Shown: piece by piece, positions 40,861-51,384 of the stretch
Layout of the letters: every line of letters starts with the position of its first letter
How positions within the stretch are numbered: the stretch's first letter is position 1
Position numbers and translations under genes: made by a program
Notes under the pieces: model-generated
What the model was told of the DNA's origin: nothing
Database searches by the model: none
Seen by the model: the letters and a program-made list of their open reading frames with translations, nothing else
Source: Isochrysis galbana
Taxonomy: Eukaryota > Haptophyta > Isochrysidales > Isochrysidaceae
DNA length: 64,000 bases
Direction: 5' to 3'
Assembly (NCBI GenBank): GCA_018136815.1
Contig: CM030937.1
Coordinates: forward strand, 690,553 to 754,552

Positions 40861-41211
40861 ATGTACGAAGGCGCTATGCGACCAGAAGCGCGCCCTTCCT
40901 CCTCGGTGCCACAAGGCAGACGAGACCATGGCAGGAGGCGGAGGGCGGAAGCTCTCCTACACTCTCACAAAAAAAAATGTACAAAATGTGGAAGACCACC
41001 TCCCGATTCGATCATGTATCAGAAGTTATGCAACCGCATTCTTGGTCGCCCCAATCCGGAGAAACACAACAATACTGAACGCAATTCCACGACAACAATA
41101 CTCATAAATAAAAGGCATAAAAGGCAGCCTACACCGTCTACGCGGAAGACTGACGATCACTCAAGTATCAGTGATGAAGACTGGAACAAGATTATTTCGG
41201 GAGATCTCTAA
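40861..41211 (+). CDS. Weak candidate small protein
   Basis: 116 codons in lower-GC DNA; basic and Asn/Thr-rich, with a single CTKC knuckle. Ends ISDEDWNKIISGDL. No CT-rich leader and no family recognised. It may be part of a decayed mobile element. Confidence 0.2.
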   Translation: MYEGAMRPEARPSSSVPQGRRDHGRRRRAEALLHSHKKKCTKCGRPPPDSIMYQKLCNRILGRPNPEKHNNTERNSTTTILINKRHKRQPTPSTRKTDDHSSISDEDWNKIISGDL

Positions 41212-41328
41212 ACGTCACAAAAAGTCAGGTAAATCGGACCCCTTCGTTCAGGCTGACATCGCCAGCATACCCTCTTGCCAAACGAGTGGGTTGGATAGCG
41301 CTACCCTCATGATCCCCACGATCTTCCG

Positions 41329-41512
41329 CGATTGAACGCTTTTCCATGCGGTGGGGGGGGGTGATGGTGATTGAACGCGTTCCACGTGTAGGCTGATGGT
41401 GATTGAACGCTTTTTCCATGCGGTGGGGGTGATGGTGATTGAGCGCGTTCCACGTGTAGGCTGATGGTGATTGAACGCTTTTCCATGCGGTGGGTGATGG
41501 TGATTGAGCGCT
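41329..41512 (+). repeat. Minisatellite with two alternating units
   Basis: GATGGTGATTGA(A/G)CGC alternates with two spacers: TTTTCCATGCGGTGGGGG and GTTCCACGTGTAGGCT. The pair forms a higher-order period of about 65-70 bp, repeated two and a half times with few differences. Confidence 0.75.
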
Positions 41513-43377
41513 TCTCGCCTGGGGCAGCTAGGATTTGGTTTCTGTGTTCATCTCATTGCCCTCATTGAGTCCTCCTAGAGGCTCAAGACACCATTCTCAA
41601 AGCATAATGAGTCATTTTCCACTCGCGGAAGCCTTCCCGGCAAAAAACGGCGTTGTACCCTCCGCGAGCGCCGCGCTTCGTCGAGTACAGTGCCGTTTGC
41701 CTGTGTGGGAGGAGGGAGGCAGGTTGAGATGCGCGGCCCACGGTCTCACACACGGACGCAAGCCAGCAGGCAGAAGGCGGGGCGGGCGGTCATGGCTCAC
41801 CTCGACCCGACATGCGCATGCGCGCGCGTCAGTCGAGCTTTTCGGGCTTTTTTGTCGCGGGTCTTAAGAGGATCCGCTTTTAACGTGAATAAACGTCTTG
41901 TTTATGTATCAAATGTGGGTCGAATTTTTTGTTTTTTTGTCGGAAAAGTCGGCAGGGAAGGTGGATGGAACGTGCCTTTCTACTGTTATAGGTAGGGCGA
42001 TTATACTCATAGATGGGGGTTATACTCGTAGAGAGCGGGCACCACGCCCCCAAACTTGCGCTCACTTGCAGGGAGGGCCCAAACTTGCGGCGCAGTCCAG
42101 CAGCCCCCCAAACTTGCAGAACAATTTGTACAAGTATTGACCTGGGCCTAACAACGGCAGACACACCAGACTCACAGCACCAACACTCTCCGCACTAACA
42201 TATCTTCCCCACGGACTGACAGGGAGGGAACAAACAAGGAAGATAAGGAAGAGAATGCCGACAAGAGAGCGACGATGCGACGGACCATCCGAAGGTGAAT
42301 CGACAATTACGCGGGAAGAATAGGTGGAAGGTGGAAGGAAGGTAAGGCGGGCAGGGAATCGTAGAACACTCCCTGTTAACTGTTAAATGAAAACGCTGGT
42401 GACCGTTAGCAGCCCCCCCCGCGCTGGGGAAAGCCCTCCCAGCCCCTCAACGGCGAACACCTACAACGAGGACGAGGGCTAGCGCGGGGGAGAGGGAAGC
42501 GCGCGGGGCTAACGCGAGAACAAGGACAAGGAGGGGCTCAGGCGGCGGCGTTGTACAAGGAGAGAAGCGTGCAAAGCAGGCGAGGCAGCCAGGAGGGAAC
42601 GCGGCGGGAGCATGCAAAGAGTGCGGGTCGGTCGGTCAGTCCTTATAACCGTAGAGGTAGAGGGTGGATCGCGGATGCGACAGCAACTCGCCACTCCTCC
42701 TCCGCGCAAACGCAAAGGCGCACGGGGACGGGGAGGAGAATTCCCAAACTAAAACTAAGGACTAAGGAGTGGCAGATCGTAGATCCCGATCGATCCCCCC
42801 AAGAGTGGGGGCCGATGGTTTTATACCAAAATTGAGGCCGCCCGGCGCCGAAGCAAGAAAATGGGCGCCTTCTAATGTCTAATGCGTGGCGTCGCCTCTT
42901 TGGCAAGGAATGCTTGCAAGCAACCCGTTGCGCACCTTTTGCAGGAAATGGAAAAGATGCCCGAAAACTATCTCAAGTAGCCCGCGCAACAAACAACAAC
43001 AGCAGGCACTGACCATCAACATATTGAGGTCGCAAGCCTTTCAGGGACCACAAGGTAGACACTGTTGTAAACTGCAAAGTTGGATTATTTGTGTTGAAGA
43101 TAGGGAATGAGATCGAATTTTACCGTGAATACTATGATCCAGAGGTCGAATGTGCACGCCTCCAATTTCGTGCATGTTCCAGGTGGGCGGCTTATCCTAG
43201 TCCACGACCTCTCGAGTCGCTCATGTTCTAGCGCTCGGTTTGCTGTTCCTGTTCAAAAATTCGTCTTGGCATGCAAGCACAGCAACACAAGCATAGTGCG
43301 GCATGCAGAACGAATTCATCCATCCTGGGAACCAAACGATGCAGCTTCTAGGTGCATAGCCGCAAGGGTACTCATTC
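41513..43377. other. Intergenic, nothing strong
   Basis: CAAACTTGC motifs repeat four times between 42050 and 42120. Frames at 41535-41867 and 42509-42906 lack any family signal. Near 42780-42840 is a short unmatched AT-mixed stretch. No gene called. Confidence 0.35.
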
Positions 43378-43950
43378 TCAGACGCCGAAGCTCTTGCCGC
43401 ATCCGCACGTTTCTTCTGCGTTGGGATTCTGGAATGAGAAGCCGCCACCAATGAGCTCCTACGCGAATTTGCAGGGGCAGAGACTCCGTTAGATGTTCAC
43501 GTGCAGCACTTGCCAAGCATTAGAACGCACACAGTACTGAGACACGCAACGGCACGACGTGGCCAACCGCATGCGCGCACGCACATCGCTGTAGTCGAGC
43601 CTAAGGCCATAGAGGAACATGAGACTCTTCGGGTCGATGACGCAACGAATGCCTCCCTCGTACTCGATGACGGTGTCCTTCTCTTCGACCTCCTCTTGTT
43701 TCATGAAGTCCATGATGTAGGACATCCCAGAGCACCCTCCCGCGCGCACGCCCATCCGCAGGTGAATGCTCTCCGCCCCCTGCTTCTCCTTGAGGAAAGC
43801 GATCTGCCGAAGCGCCGCATCAGAGAAGCTGATGATTTGCTGCTGAGCGGCGTCGAGACGGGGCGAGGCGGCGCGAGGAGGCGCACGAGGCGCGAGAGAG
43901 AGGGAAGCCGCGAGCACAGGCGCCGCGAGCAGCAGCACGACCAGGCGCAT
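43378..43950 (-). CDS. Plastid Fe-S cluster carrier of the SufA/IscA (HesB) family
   Basis: Two exons on the minus strand: 43950-43585 and 43458-43378, joined in phase across a 126-bp GTGCGT...CGCGTAG intron to give DYSD|ELIGGGFSFQNPNAEETCGC. The mature domain has FSDAALRQIAFLKEK, LRMGVRAGGCSGMSY, the DxxS/Y central part (VIDPKSLMFLYGLRLDYSDE) and the CGCGKSFGV C-terminus, so all three cluster-binding cysteines are present (GGCSG and CGC). A-type carriers accept or hold an Fe-S cluster for delivery to apo-proteins. Residues 1-18 (MRLVVLLLAAPVLAASLS) are a signal peptide, followed by a P/R/A-rich transit-like stretch to about residue 35, pointing to the plastid SUF system. Total 148 residues, normal for the family. 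The ATG at 43950 was chosen because it starts the signal peptide. Confidence 0.92.
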
Positions 43951-44054
43951 TGGGTAGGGGGTGGGGAGAGAGGGTTGGGTGGGGCAGGCGAGAGGGGAGG
44001 GAAGCGAGCGACTCTGTCTGTAGGCAGAGAAGAGAGAATGCATTCATTCACACA

Positions 44055-44365
<311 letters not shown>

Positions 44366-44399
44366 AGGAAGAAAGAGGGGCCACAATGTGAGAGATATC

Positions 44400-45144
44400 T
44401 GAGAGTGGGGTCGCGTCTTCTTCTAGAGAACGCGCGGTGGCGGCGGTCGGTCTTCATGGGAGAGCACGCAAGGTCCTTTTTAATGGTACAAGTAGGTGGT
44501 AAAAAAATAACGCGCGTTCCTAGTTGACGGGTGCTCATTGTCACGCGCCGTGAGTTGGGTGTGTTCGCGGCGCAGCCGCGGGGTGCATTTCATTGTTCCG
44601 TTTGGTTGAGCGCCGCATTTACGCGGCGCGAGGCAAATTTTCAAGGTTCTTGACAGTGTCCACTTTGGGGATCAAGGGTCAGCAAGGGTCAAGGGTCAAG
44701 GGTCAAGGGACAAGGAAGTAGTAGGTATGAGTTTGAGTTCTAGAGTTGAGTTCGCGTTCGCTTGTTTTTTACCACCCTACTTGTATTTCTTCTCAAAAAG
44801 GTATATTCGTCGATGTGGTATCGGAACATAGAAAGAAAGAAAGGGAGACGTTTGTGGTTGGAGTTGGTGTACGTAGGTGGTAGAGAAGAAGAGAGATTCA
44901 TTTGCAGGAGGAGAGCAAGAGAGAGTGCGAGGCAAACAGGGGATGATGCCGGAGGGGGGCTCTCACAGAAGGGAAACGCCAGCGGAGTATGCAAAGAGCG
45001 AAAAACATTGCTGTCACTCGAGCGTAAGTAAGCCCATGGGCCGATGACACCTCAGTCTCGGCTCGTACAATTTTGCACAAATGTAAGCAAGATGCGCTTG
45101 TTTGGTCGTGGTTGCATGCCGTAAATTTTGCCGTGCATCGCACA
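44400..45144. other. Intergenic with telomere-like heptamer run
   Basis: 44671-44715 holds about five imperfect TCAAGGG heptamers (some are CAAGGGT or GCAAGGG). No gene supported: the frame at 44762-45031 is Lys/Arg-rich without a family match. Confidence 0.4.
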
Positions 45145-46281
45145 TCACCTATTCATCTCGCCAGCTTGTCCATTATTGGATGAAGGGGCGCTCTTTGGTG
45201 AGCTTGCTCTACTTATGTGATACAGCAAAAGGCCATCCCAAACACCTCCCAGGAACCATTGCGTCCGAACGTGCAACGGCTGTGCAGCAGCCACATGTTG
45301 TGCACAGCTTAGAGGGAGTGCCTCGCGTTGGGCGACAAGCCCATGCTGAGTACACCTCCGCTCGAAGGCCACAATAGCAGGGTCAAGAGCGCAACCACCG
45401 GCTGATATTCCGGCATTGTTGGCAAGAGCACTCACTGCTCCGCCGGCAACGCGATTGTACAAGAGGAACGTCACTTTGACCATCGGATTGCGATCTAGGA
45501 GCGCCGCTATAGTAGCTTCTAGCCCATGACCACAACCATCATCACTCCCAGTAGGGGTCACCGCGCTGCCAAGGGGAAGACTCACGAGATCCGCTCCAAT
45601 GACGTGCGTAAGTACACCGACGTCGACTGGCAGTCGATCGATCGCATCGTGCCCACCTGCTGCGTCCCAAAATGCGACAGTGAGGTTTTCTGCACCGTTG
45701 CGTTCTCGGTTACGATCCAGATTCTCGAGAGCCGCCGTGCAAACATCCGTGGCAACAACCGTTGTAGGCTGCAACGACTCGTTGGATGGCATGGGTGCAC
45801 TCAGCTCCGCCGAGGACTGTGCAGCAAGAACCAGTCCGATGGATGCGACGCCCACACCGGCTCCAATTTCGAGCACATGCGCGCCACGCAACGGGATGCC
45901 GCCATCAACCACCCATTGAAGCAACGCTCGGCCCGTTGGCCAGTCGACGCACCCCTGCCCTGCTTCGCCTTGGCTCGCACGCGTGCGCGTGTGGATGCTG
46001 ATGGAAAGAGGGATAGGCTGGACAATGCGGTGGGTGACGAGTTTCCACTTGCGCAGGTCGAGCCATTCGTCGAGCGCGATCCCGGCACAGATGCTCAGGC
46101 TCCCAAGGTACACGACAGCCGCAGCTCGGTGGTCACGCCGGCCTGTCGAACCACCGCAGAGCTGCCTCGAATGGCGCAGCGCGTGCACCACACGCCCCGG
46201 TGCGCCTCTGCGCGGCACGTACCACATCAGCCCTGCTTGAAGCGGCCACATCCCTCGCGTCCCCTCGCGCCACACACCCAT
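45145..46281 (-). CDS. METTL21-like (Methyltransf_16) lysine methyltransferase
   Basis: 378 residues, single exon. The SAM-binding fold starts at about 112 with VDWPTGRALLQWVVDGGIPL, the usual W-x-S/T-G lead-in, then motif I HVLEIGAGVGVASIGLVLAA (135-154), motif II VVATDVCTAALENLDRN (175-191), a FWDA.GG segment, and HVIGADLV in the place of the family's D-x-x-Y post-motif. The tyrosine is not present, so substrate choice may differ. METTL21-type enzymes methylate lysines of chaperones, elongation factors and similar proteins; the target here is unknown. The N-terminus has an odd extension with a hydrophobic segment at about 54-70 (AVVYLGSLSICAGIALDEW), possibly a membrane anchor, or the true start is downstream. 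An acidic serine-rich insert lies between motif I and II. Confidence 0.75.
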   Translation of the reverse strand: MGVWREGTRGMWPLQAGLMWYVPRRGAPGRVVHALRHSRQLCGGSTGRRDHRAAAVVYLGSLSICAGIALDEWLDLRKWKLVTHRIVQPIPLSISIHTRTRASQGEAGQGCVDWPTGRALLQWVVDGGIPLRGAHVLEIGAGVGVASIGLVLAAQSSAELSAPMPSNESLQPTTVVATDVCTAALENLDRNRERNGAENLTVAFWDAAGGHDAIDRLPVDVGVLTHVIGADLVSLPLGSAVTPTGSDDGCGHGLEATIAALLDRNPMVKVTFLLYNRVAGGAVSALANNAGISAGGCALDPAIVAFERRCTQHGLVAQREALPLSCAQHVAAAQPLHVRTQWFLGGVWDGLLLYHISRASSPKSAPSSNNGQAGEMNR

Positions 46282-47069
46282 ACGGAGCGGATCTCCCTCT
46301 CTCGGACACAGGCTGCCCCACCCTCACCCCCGGTGGAAGCGCCCACAGCCCAAGCGACCCTGCCTTCCCCAAAACGCACAAGTAATAGATCTCGGTCTCC
46401 CTCCCTCGCCGCGCCGGCCTCTTCCCACGATCAACGGCAGCCTTTCCAGAGCTGCCTCCCCGTCTCTCCCTTTCCCCGTGCGTCCCCAGCTGCCCCCACG
46501 AAAAACCCACCCACCATGATCAGGTTTATTCATACTTTAGATAGAGGGGTTTTTCGAGTTTCGAGTACTCTGTTTATGTTTTTGTCCGAAGGAGTTTTGC
46601 AATAAGCGGTGTCCATAGTGTCGGTGAGTTAATTAGCACCTCATGTGTGAATCGGACCGACTAAAGTACACCCCCGACCGAGGAAAGCAGCAGCTCAGCG
46701 ACCGCGAAAGACAGACTCTTCATCATCTCCATTTCTTTCCTTAAACGCGTCGACAATTTCAGTCACAATAAAATTAAAACCTTAAAACGCAAATCTTAAT
46801 CTTAAATCTTCGAAATTCGAGATTCGAGATCGAGACGAAAATGGCGAACCAGAACTTGAGCCGAGGGAGAATCCGAATCTGCATGTCTTGCGTGATCACA
46901 ACACACATAGAAGACGGAATATAACCGCAGAAGGCTAGTACGCATGGCGAAGTGTTCATGCTTCATGCCAAAAAAGTTTTCCCAAAAGGCCTGAGGCCTG
47001 AATATGAATACTGAATACAACAGGCAACCGGGCTCCCATCCGTGGACCATGGATCACATTTATTAACTA
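46282..47069. other. Intergenic
   Basis: Plus-strand CT-rich DNA 46290-46500 near the start of the minus-strand methyltransferase gene, then AT-rich DNA with AAATTCGAGATTCGAGATCGAG repeats near 46806-46830. No gene supported. Confidence 0.4.
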
Positions 47070-48069
47070 TTTACTGCCGGAGCAGCCAAATGGCTGCTTC
47101 CCACCACATTTGTGCCACTACTCGAAACTATCTCCCCGAGAGTGACGTGTTTTTGCCATAGATATAGATAGTAGTTAGGCCACACGGTGCACGGTGCACG
47201 GTGCCCCCCCCCCCCCCCCGCCGCCGCGCGCCCCGTGAACCCCCCCCCCCGCGCGTGTCGAACACGCGATGACTACAGGCTCATAGGCAGAAGGCCGTTC
47301 GATCGAGCCGGCAGCTGACGCGGTCGTGGAAGGATCGTTGTTTGTTGCTTGCGGGAAGATGTCTGAAAGGTCATAGTGAGAGTCGGGTCTGACAGTGTCT
47401 GCCATCGAGCGCTACGAGCGATGAGGTAGACTGAAGATCGGAGGATAGCGACGCGTGGCGTCGGAGAGTAGGGACGAGGCTAGCGGCTAGCTAGCGAGCT
47501 AGTGGAAGAGAGAGAGAGAGAATGAGAATGAGAGCTTCTTAGGTCCGAGCGTCCGAGGTAGACACGGGAGGCTACAACGCATGGACTCAAAAAGTCTGAG
47601 GGCTCAGAACCACACAAACTAAACCAAACAGGGCGAAAACTAACCACACCTGGACGGACGGCCAGGCGTCGGCACCAGGGCAACTCAGCAACGCGCAGAC
47701 ATGCGACAGAGGGGTCGGCACAACGGCACAACGAGGGCAGACCTCGCTGGGGAGCTACGAGCTACAACCGATGGACGAGAGAAGACAGAAGACAGTCATG
47801 GAACATTTGATGACATCGAGAGAAAGTAAGAGAAGAGGCGGCATACCAATCGACGAGACCTTGAGGCTTAAAATATAACTCGCAGGTTATAAGTAAAAGT
47901 CTGTCATCGTATGGAATACGACAGCGCGCGGCTCTTCCCCCATCCACACACGCACTTCTTTCCCCGCAGAACGTGCGGCAAATATCTTCTATGCAGCCTG
48001 CTCTCCCTGCTCTCCCCGAAAAAGTACAAAACGAAGCAGCCATTTGGCTGCTGCGCTCCCGGCAGTAAA
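47070..48069 (-). mobile_element. 1.0-kb element with inverted ends, carrying transposon leader and coding start
   Basis: Ends are TTTACTGCCGG (47070-47080) and CCGGCAGTAAA (48059-48069), a perfect 11-bp inverted pair. Just inside each lies the self-complementary AGCAGCCA-AA-TGGCTGCT block (47081-47098 and its mirror at 48036-48052), so the arms pair over about 30 bp. Read on the minus strand, it holds the leader repeat shared with 22157-22400 (47830-47590), then the family A leader and the MADTVRPDS short frame (47405 down to about 47255), then poly-C and the other end. It is a non-autonomous or deleted DNA-transposon copy related to the 22-25 kb gene. No clear target duplication. Confidence 0.6.
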
Positions 48070-48536
48070 GAGTTCATGGTGTAACCTAGTGCGCTCTTCT
48101 TTAATAAATATTTCTTAGTTTATTTTTTGCCCTCCGCGCGCTTGGGCCCACACACACAGCAGCCCCTCCCCTCGCTCCCCCCGAACCTCCCCCGCTCCTC
48201 ATCACGGATCGCACGCTTTTGGGGTACACGCCCAAAGCTGCGACCACCCCCTCTCCCCTCGTCTCCCTCTCTCTTCCCCCTTCACTCGCTCGCTCTCGCT
48301 CGCTCGTCGGCAAGGAGAGCACGAGAGAGAGAGAGAGAGGCTGCTCCTCTGCTCGGAGGTCAAGTCATCGTGCTCTCTGCATTTGACATACCACGTAGAT
48401 CTTCGGGGGAACCCTTTTGAAGTCACAGGCACACTGAAGAGAGAGAGAGAAAGAGGTCCTTCCAGTGGCTCTCTTCCTCTACCCTCGGGGGTTTCTCAGA
48501 GTGGCCGCCGCGGCGTGGGGGGAAGCAGCTAATCCG
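48070..48536 (+). promoter_or_regulatory. Upstream region of the 2OG oxygenase gene
   Basis: CT-rich on the plus strand at 48165-48310, ending about 230 bp before the first in-frame ATG (48537). The frame is open back to 48465 through a GTG, but no ATG precedes 48537. Confidence 0.4.
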
Positions 48537-49883
48537 ATGGGCCCACTCGTGTGGCCGCTGCTGGCAGGGCTGCTACCGCCAGCGCCGCTGCTCTCGCCCG
48601 TGATGAGCCCGCTTTCCCTCGCCTCCTTCCTCCGCGGCCTCCACCTCAATCGTCTCGCCCACCAGCACGAGACACACCTCTCTCTCCACACGCTCGGATA
48701 CGCGCCCGTGGATTCTTCCTTCCGGTGCCGCCCTCTGCCCGCACTCTACGCGCATGAGCTGCCGCGCAACTCTCTAGGCTATGGGCGCGGCGGCTTTCGG
48801 CCATTTAGGTCAGCCAAGCTCGTCGTCGAGACCAGCCAACCGCTCGTGCGACCTGAAGTGTGCGCTGCGATTCGAAGAGAGGCTGCGCGCGCCATGGCGG
48901 CGGGCGCGCGCTCATCTTTTACGATGACAGAGACGAACCGCGATGTGGCGGTGCATGAGCTGCCTCGCACGCTGCGCTGGCTCAATGCCTTTCTGCCTGC
49001 CGTATTGGAGCCGACCGTACGCCTCGCGTTTGGCGATTGCCTCGTTGACGGGGGTAGTCGAGTCGGGCATTGGGTCCGCACCCAAGCTCTACGCCTCACA
49101 GGCACGGGCGAGACGAAGCTCATCGTCTATCGAGCATTGGTCGTGCAGTATGATGAGGCAGCGCGTCTGACGCACCAGCCAGTGCATCGCGATGCTTCGC
49201 TGATCTCAATGATCGTACCGCTGAACGACTGCTCGGAATATAAAGGTGGAGGGACATACATTGAGCCACTGAGCAAGTCGATTGTCTTGCCGCAGGGTCA
49301 TGCACTGCTCCACCCTTCGGCGGTTCGTCACGCTGGTCACCGTCTGACCGCCGGTGAGCGATGGGTCCTCGTTGTGTTCCTATCAACACGTGAGCCGCGG
49401 CGCGAGGAACACAGCCGTCGTTTCAAGGAGCGCGCTAGAGCTATGGGCGAAAGCGGCGATTTGATGGGTGAGCTCGCAGTGCTCCGCCACGCTCTCCGGC
49501 TGAGTCCGAGCGACCACGAGCTGTGGTACGACGCAGGGGCAGCGTTGCATGATGCCGGCAAGCTGAAGCTTGCGCGGAAGTACTATGAGCGCGCTATTGC
49601 CCTCAACGACATGGACCCCCAGCCGCACAACAACTTGGGTGGACTGCTTCTTGAATTGGGCTCGCCACCACGCGAGGCCCTACACCATTTCCGCGCGGCG
49701 CACGTGCGGGATCCGCATTCTGCGGCGGCAGCGCTGAACGTCGGCGGTTTACTCCTGGCTCTCGGGCGAGTGAACGCCGCGGAGCGCTTCCTCGATTCTC
49801 TGCCAGAGAGTCTCGACGATGACGAACAAGTCGAGGCATTGCGCGTCGAAGTCCAAGGAGCAGTTGACGCCAGAGGTATCTAG
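48537..49883 (+). CDS. 2OG-Fe(II) prolyl-hydroxylase-type oxygenase with C-terminal TPRs
   Basis: 448 residues, single exon. The N-terminus (MGPLVWPLLAGLLPPAPLLS) is a signal peptide or signal anchor. The oxygenase domain shows the iron triad H217-x-D219 (QPVHRDASLISMIVPLND) and H265 (HPSAVRHAGH), the P4H-type KGGGTYIE strand, and GERWVLVVFL with the Arg expected to bind 2-oxoglutarate. Such enzymes hydroxylate proline or other residues using O2 and 2OG. Residues about 320-440 are helical pairs resembling tetratricopeptide repeats: ELWYDAGAALHDAGKLKLAR with KYYERAIALN, PHNNLGGLLLELG with HFRAAHVRDP, and ALNVGGLLLALGRVNAAERF. TPRs probably present or hold a protein substrate. Signal plus domain order resembles secretory-pathway hydroxylases that act on wall or scale proteins; the substrate is unknown. 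Confidence 0.85.
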   Translation: MGPLVWPLLAGLLPPAPLLSPVMSPLSLASFLRGLHLNRLAHQHETHLSLHTLGYAPVDSSFRCRPLPALYAHELPRNSLGYGRGGFRPFRSAKLVVETSQPLVRPEVCAAIRREAARAMAAGARSSFTMTETNRDVAVHELPRTLRWLNAFLPAVLEPTVRLAFGDCLVDGGSRVGHWVRTQALRLTGTGETKLIVYRALVVQYDEAARLTHQPVHRDASLISMIVPLNDCSEYKGGGTYIEPLSKSIVLPQGHALLHPSAVRHAGHRLTAGERWVLVVFLSTREPRREEHSRRFKERARAMGESGDLMGELAVLRHALRLSPSDHELWYDAGAALHDAGKLKLARKYYERAIALNDMDPQPHNNLGGLLLELGSPPREALHHFRAAHVRDPHSAAAALNVGGLLLALGRVNAAERFLDSLPESLDDDEQVEALRVEVQGAVDARGI

Positions 49884-50365
49884 CGGCTAGCTCGGTGCAA
49901 AGGCGTGTGAGGAATGGCATGCATGGGATTCACCCTTGTGTTTGGCATGCATTGTGAGCTCCCGCCGTTGTTGGAGCGTGGTGTGTGTGTGTGTGTGCCT
50001 ATGCTGTGTTGTGCAAGATGACTGCTATGCGACATACAACGCCGACTTCACGACATGGGTCATGATCTCGATTCGACGGGATGGTAACTGCACCATGACT
50101 TTCTCAACGAAAGGTGCAGTGTTTTGTGCGTACCACTACACACGAGCTATGGCCTGAGTAGTGTGATGTTGGTGTGCTCTTTCGTTGTGCTTGGTGCGCA
50201 GGGGCATGAGGGAGGCATGACGGCATGAACACAGCATGGCATGGCGTGCTTGAAGTAGCGCCATAGTAGATATGGATTGCCGCATGGTGCTGACTTAGTC
50301 TGAATCGTCGCAGTTTTATGTTTTAGTTAGGGATTGCCACAAAAACTATTGTTATAGTTTTAGCG
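49884..50365. other. Intergenic
   Basis: GTGTGTG run at 49980-49998 and GGCATG-rich DNA at 50205-50245. No gene supported. Confidence 0.4.
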
Positions 50366-50885
50366 ATGAAGCGCGCGCCGACCGCTCCCACCTCCCAGCC
50401 CTCTGCCGCCACGACGCCCCAACGGGGCCGACCCAAGCCGCCGGAGCCCAAGCGCTCGCAACCCTCAGCCCCTCCTGATCAGGACGTCGAGATGGCGCCA
50501 CCTCCCTCGCCTCCCAAGCAGGCACACAGCCAGGGAATAGGCAGAGTCCTGTTCCCTGGTGCAGACCAGTGCCAGGGCATTGCCCTGCCACAGGCCTCCC
50601 TCGACTCGCCACCCAACCAAGGACTCCCCATGGGGGCTGGCAGCACGCAACACTGCTACCACCCCCATGGTGGCAACTCCTACCATCAGTGCACCCCTCG
50701 TGGGCGGGCACTTGACACAACAATCAATCTTGGAAGCTTTTGCGCCCTCCAACCAACAACCAACACTTGCACAAAAATCCTACGCAGAAGCCGCCCAGAA
50801 GGGACCCATGGGGAAGAACCCAGTGCAGCAAGCCCAAAAGCAACCACCCCCAAAGTCGCGTTCCGTCAAAAGAGGGCCAGGCTAT
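50366..50885 (+). pseudogene. Gag/ORF1-like mobile-element protein, frameshifted
   Basis: One plus frame starts MKRAPTAPTSQPSAATTPQR and is Pro/Lys/Arg-rich with an acidic DQDVEMAPPPSPP. From about 50560 the sense continues better one frame over: GHLTQQSILEAFAPSNQQPT, then LAQKSYAEAAQKG, ending in KSRSVKRGPGYVL. The SYAEAA block before a basic tail resembles ORF1/gag proteins of retroelements. The frame change points to decay. It is followed by (ATT)n-rich DNA at 50905-50940. Confidence 0.35.
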
Positions 50886-50977
50886 GTGCTTGTTTTCTTT
50901 TTAGTTATTATTATTATTATTACAACGCTAATATTATTATTGCAAAGAAGTCTCCACATCCACGGCCCATGCCAGAT

Positions 50978-51020
50978 GCTGTGACGAGCAGCATCGCCAG
51001 GATGGCGCCGCTCATGCCCT
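50978..51020. repeat. Inverted-repeat arm (pairs with 52162-52193)
   Basis: GCTGTGACGAGCAGCATCGC and GCTCATGCCCT here, split by an 11-nt insert, are repeated in inverted orientation without the insert at 52162-52193, 1.15 kb away. The arms bracket the 51385 gene. Confidence 0.7.
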
Positions 51021-51384
51021 CCTCCATGTGTTCGCAGAACCTGAAGGCTGGGCTGCGGACCTCCTCGTAGGTGCGGTGACCGAGTCGCTTGGCGATGAAG
51101 ACAAACAAAGTACTGGCCCATGGTGAAGGAGCGAGGCGTGTGGGGCCCGCGGGGACTCCGTGCGTGCGCATGGAAGTTTCCGCACGCCGTCACGGATGGG
51201 CATACGGCGTCTCCGCGGGGGGGGGGGGGAGCCAAAGAAAGGGACGGGCGCGCGCCTGACGGCGTGCACTTGGGTGATTGCAACTCATCACACTCGCCGC
51301 CCTGGTGCACGCCTCTCTCGCTCGCCCGCCCCTCCTCGCTCCCCTTCCTCCCCTCTACCCCGCCTCTCCCCCACGCTCCTCTCG

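Noticed and set aside
44671-44715. Telomere (TCAAGGG resembling TTTAGGG/TTAGGG)
   Set aside because: Short, imperfect and internal; the heptamer differs from known telomere units, so it is treated as a microsatellite.
45526-46605. 359-codon plus-strand frame opposite the methyltransferase
   Set aside because: Antisense shadow; the SAM-binding motifs are on the minus strand.
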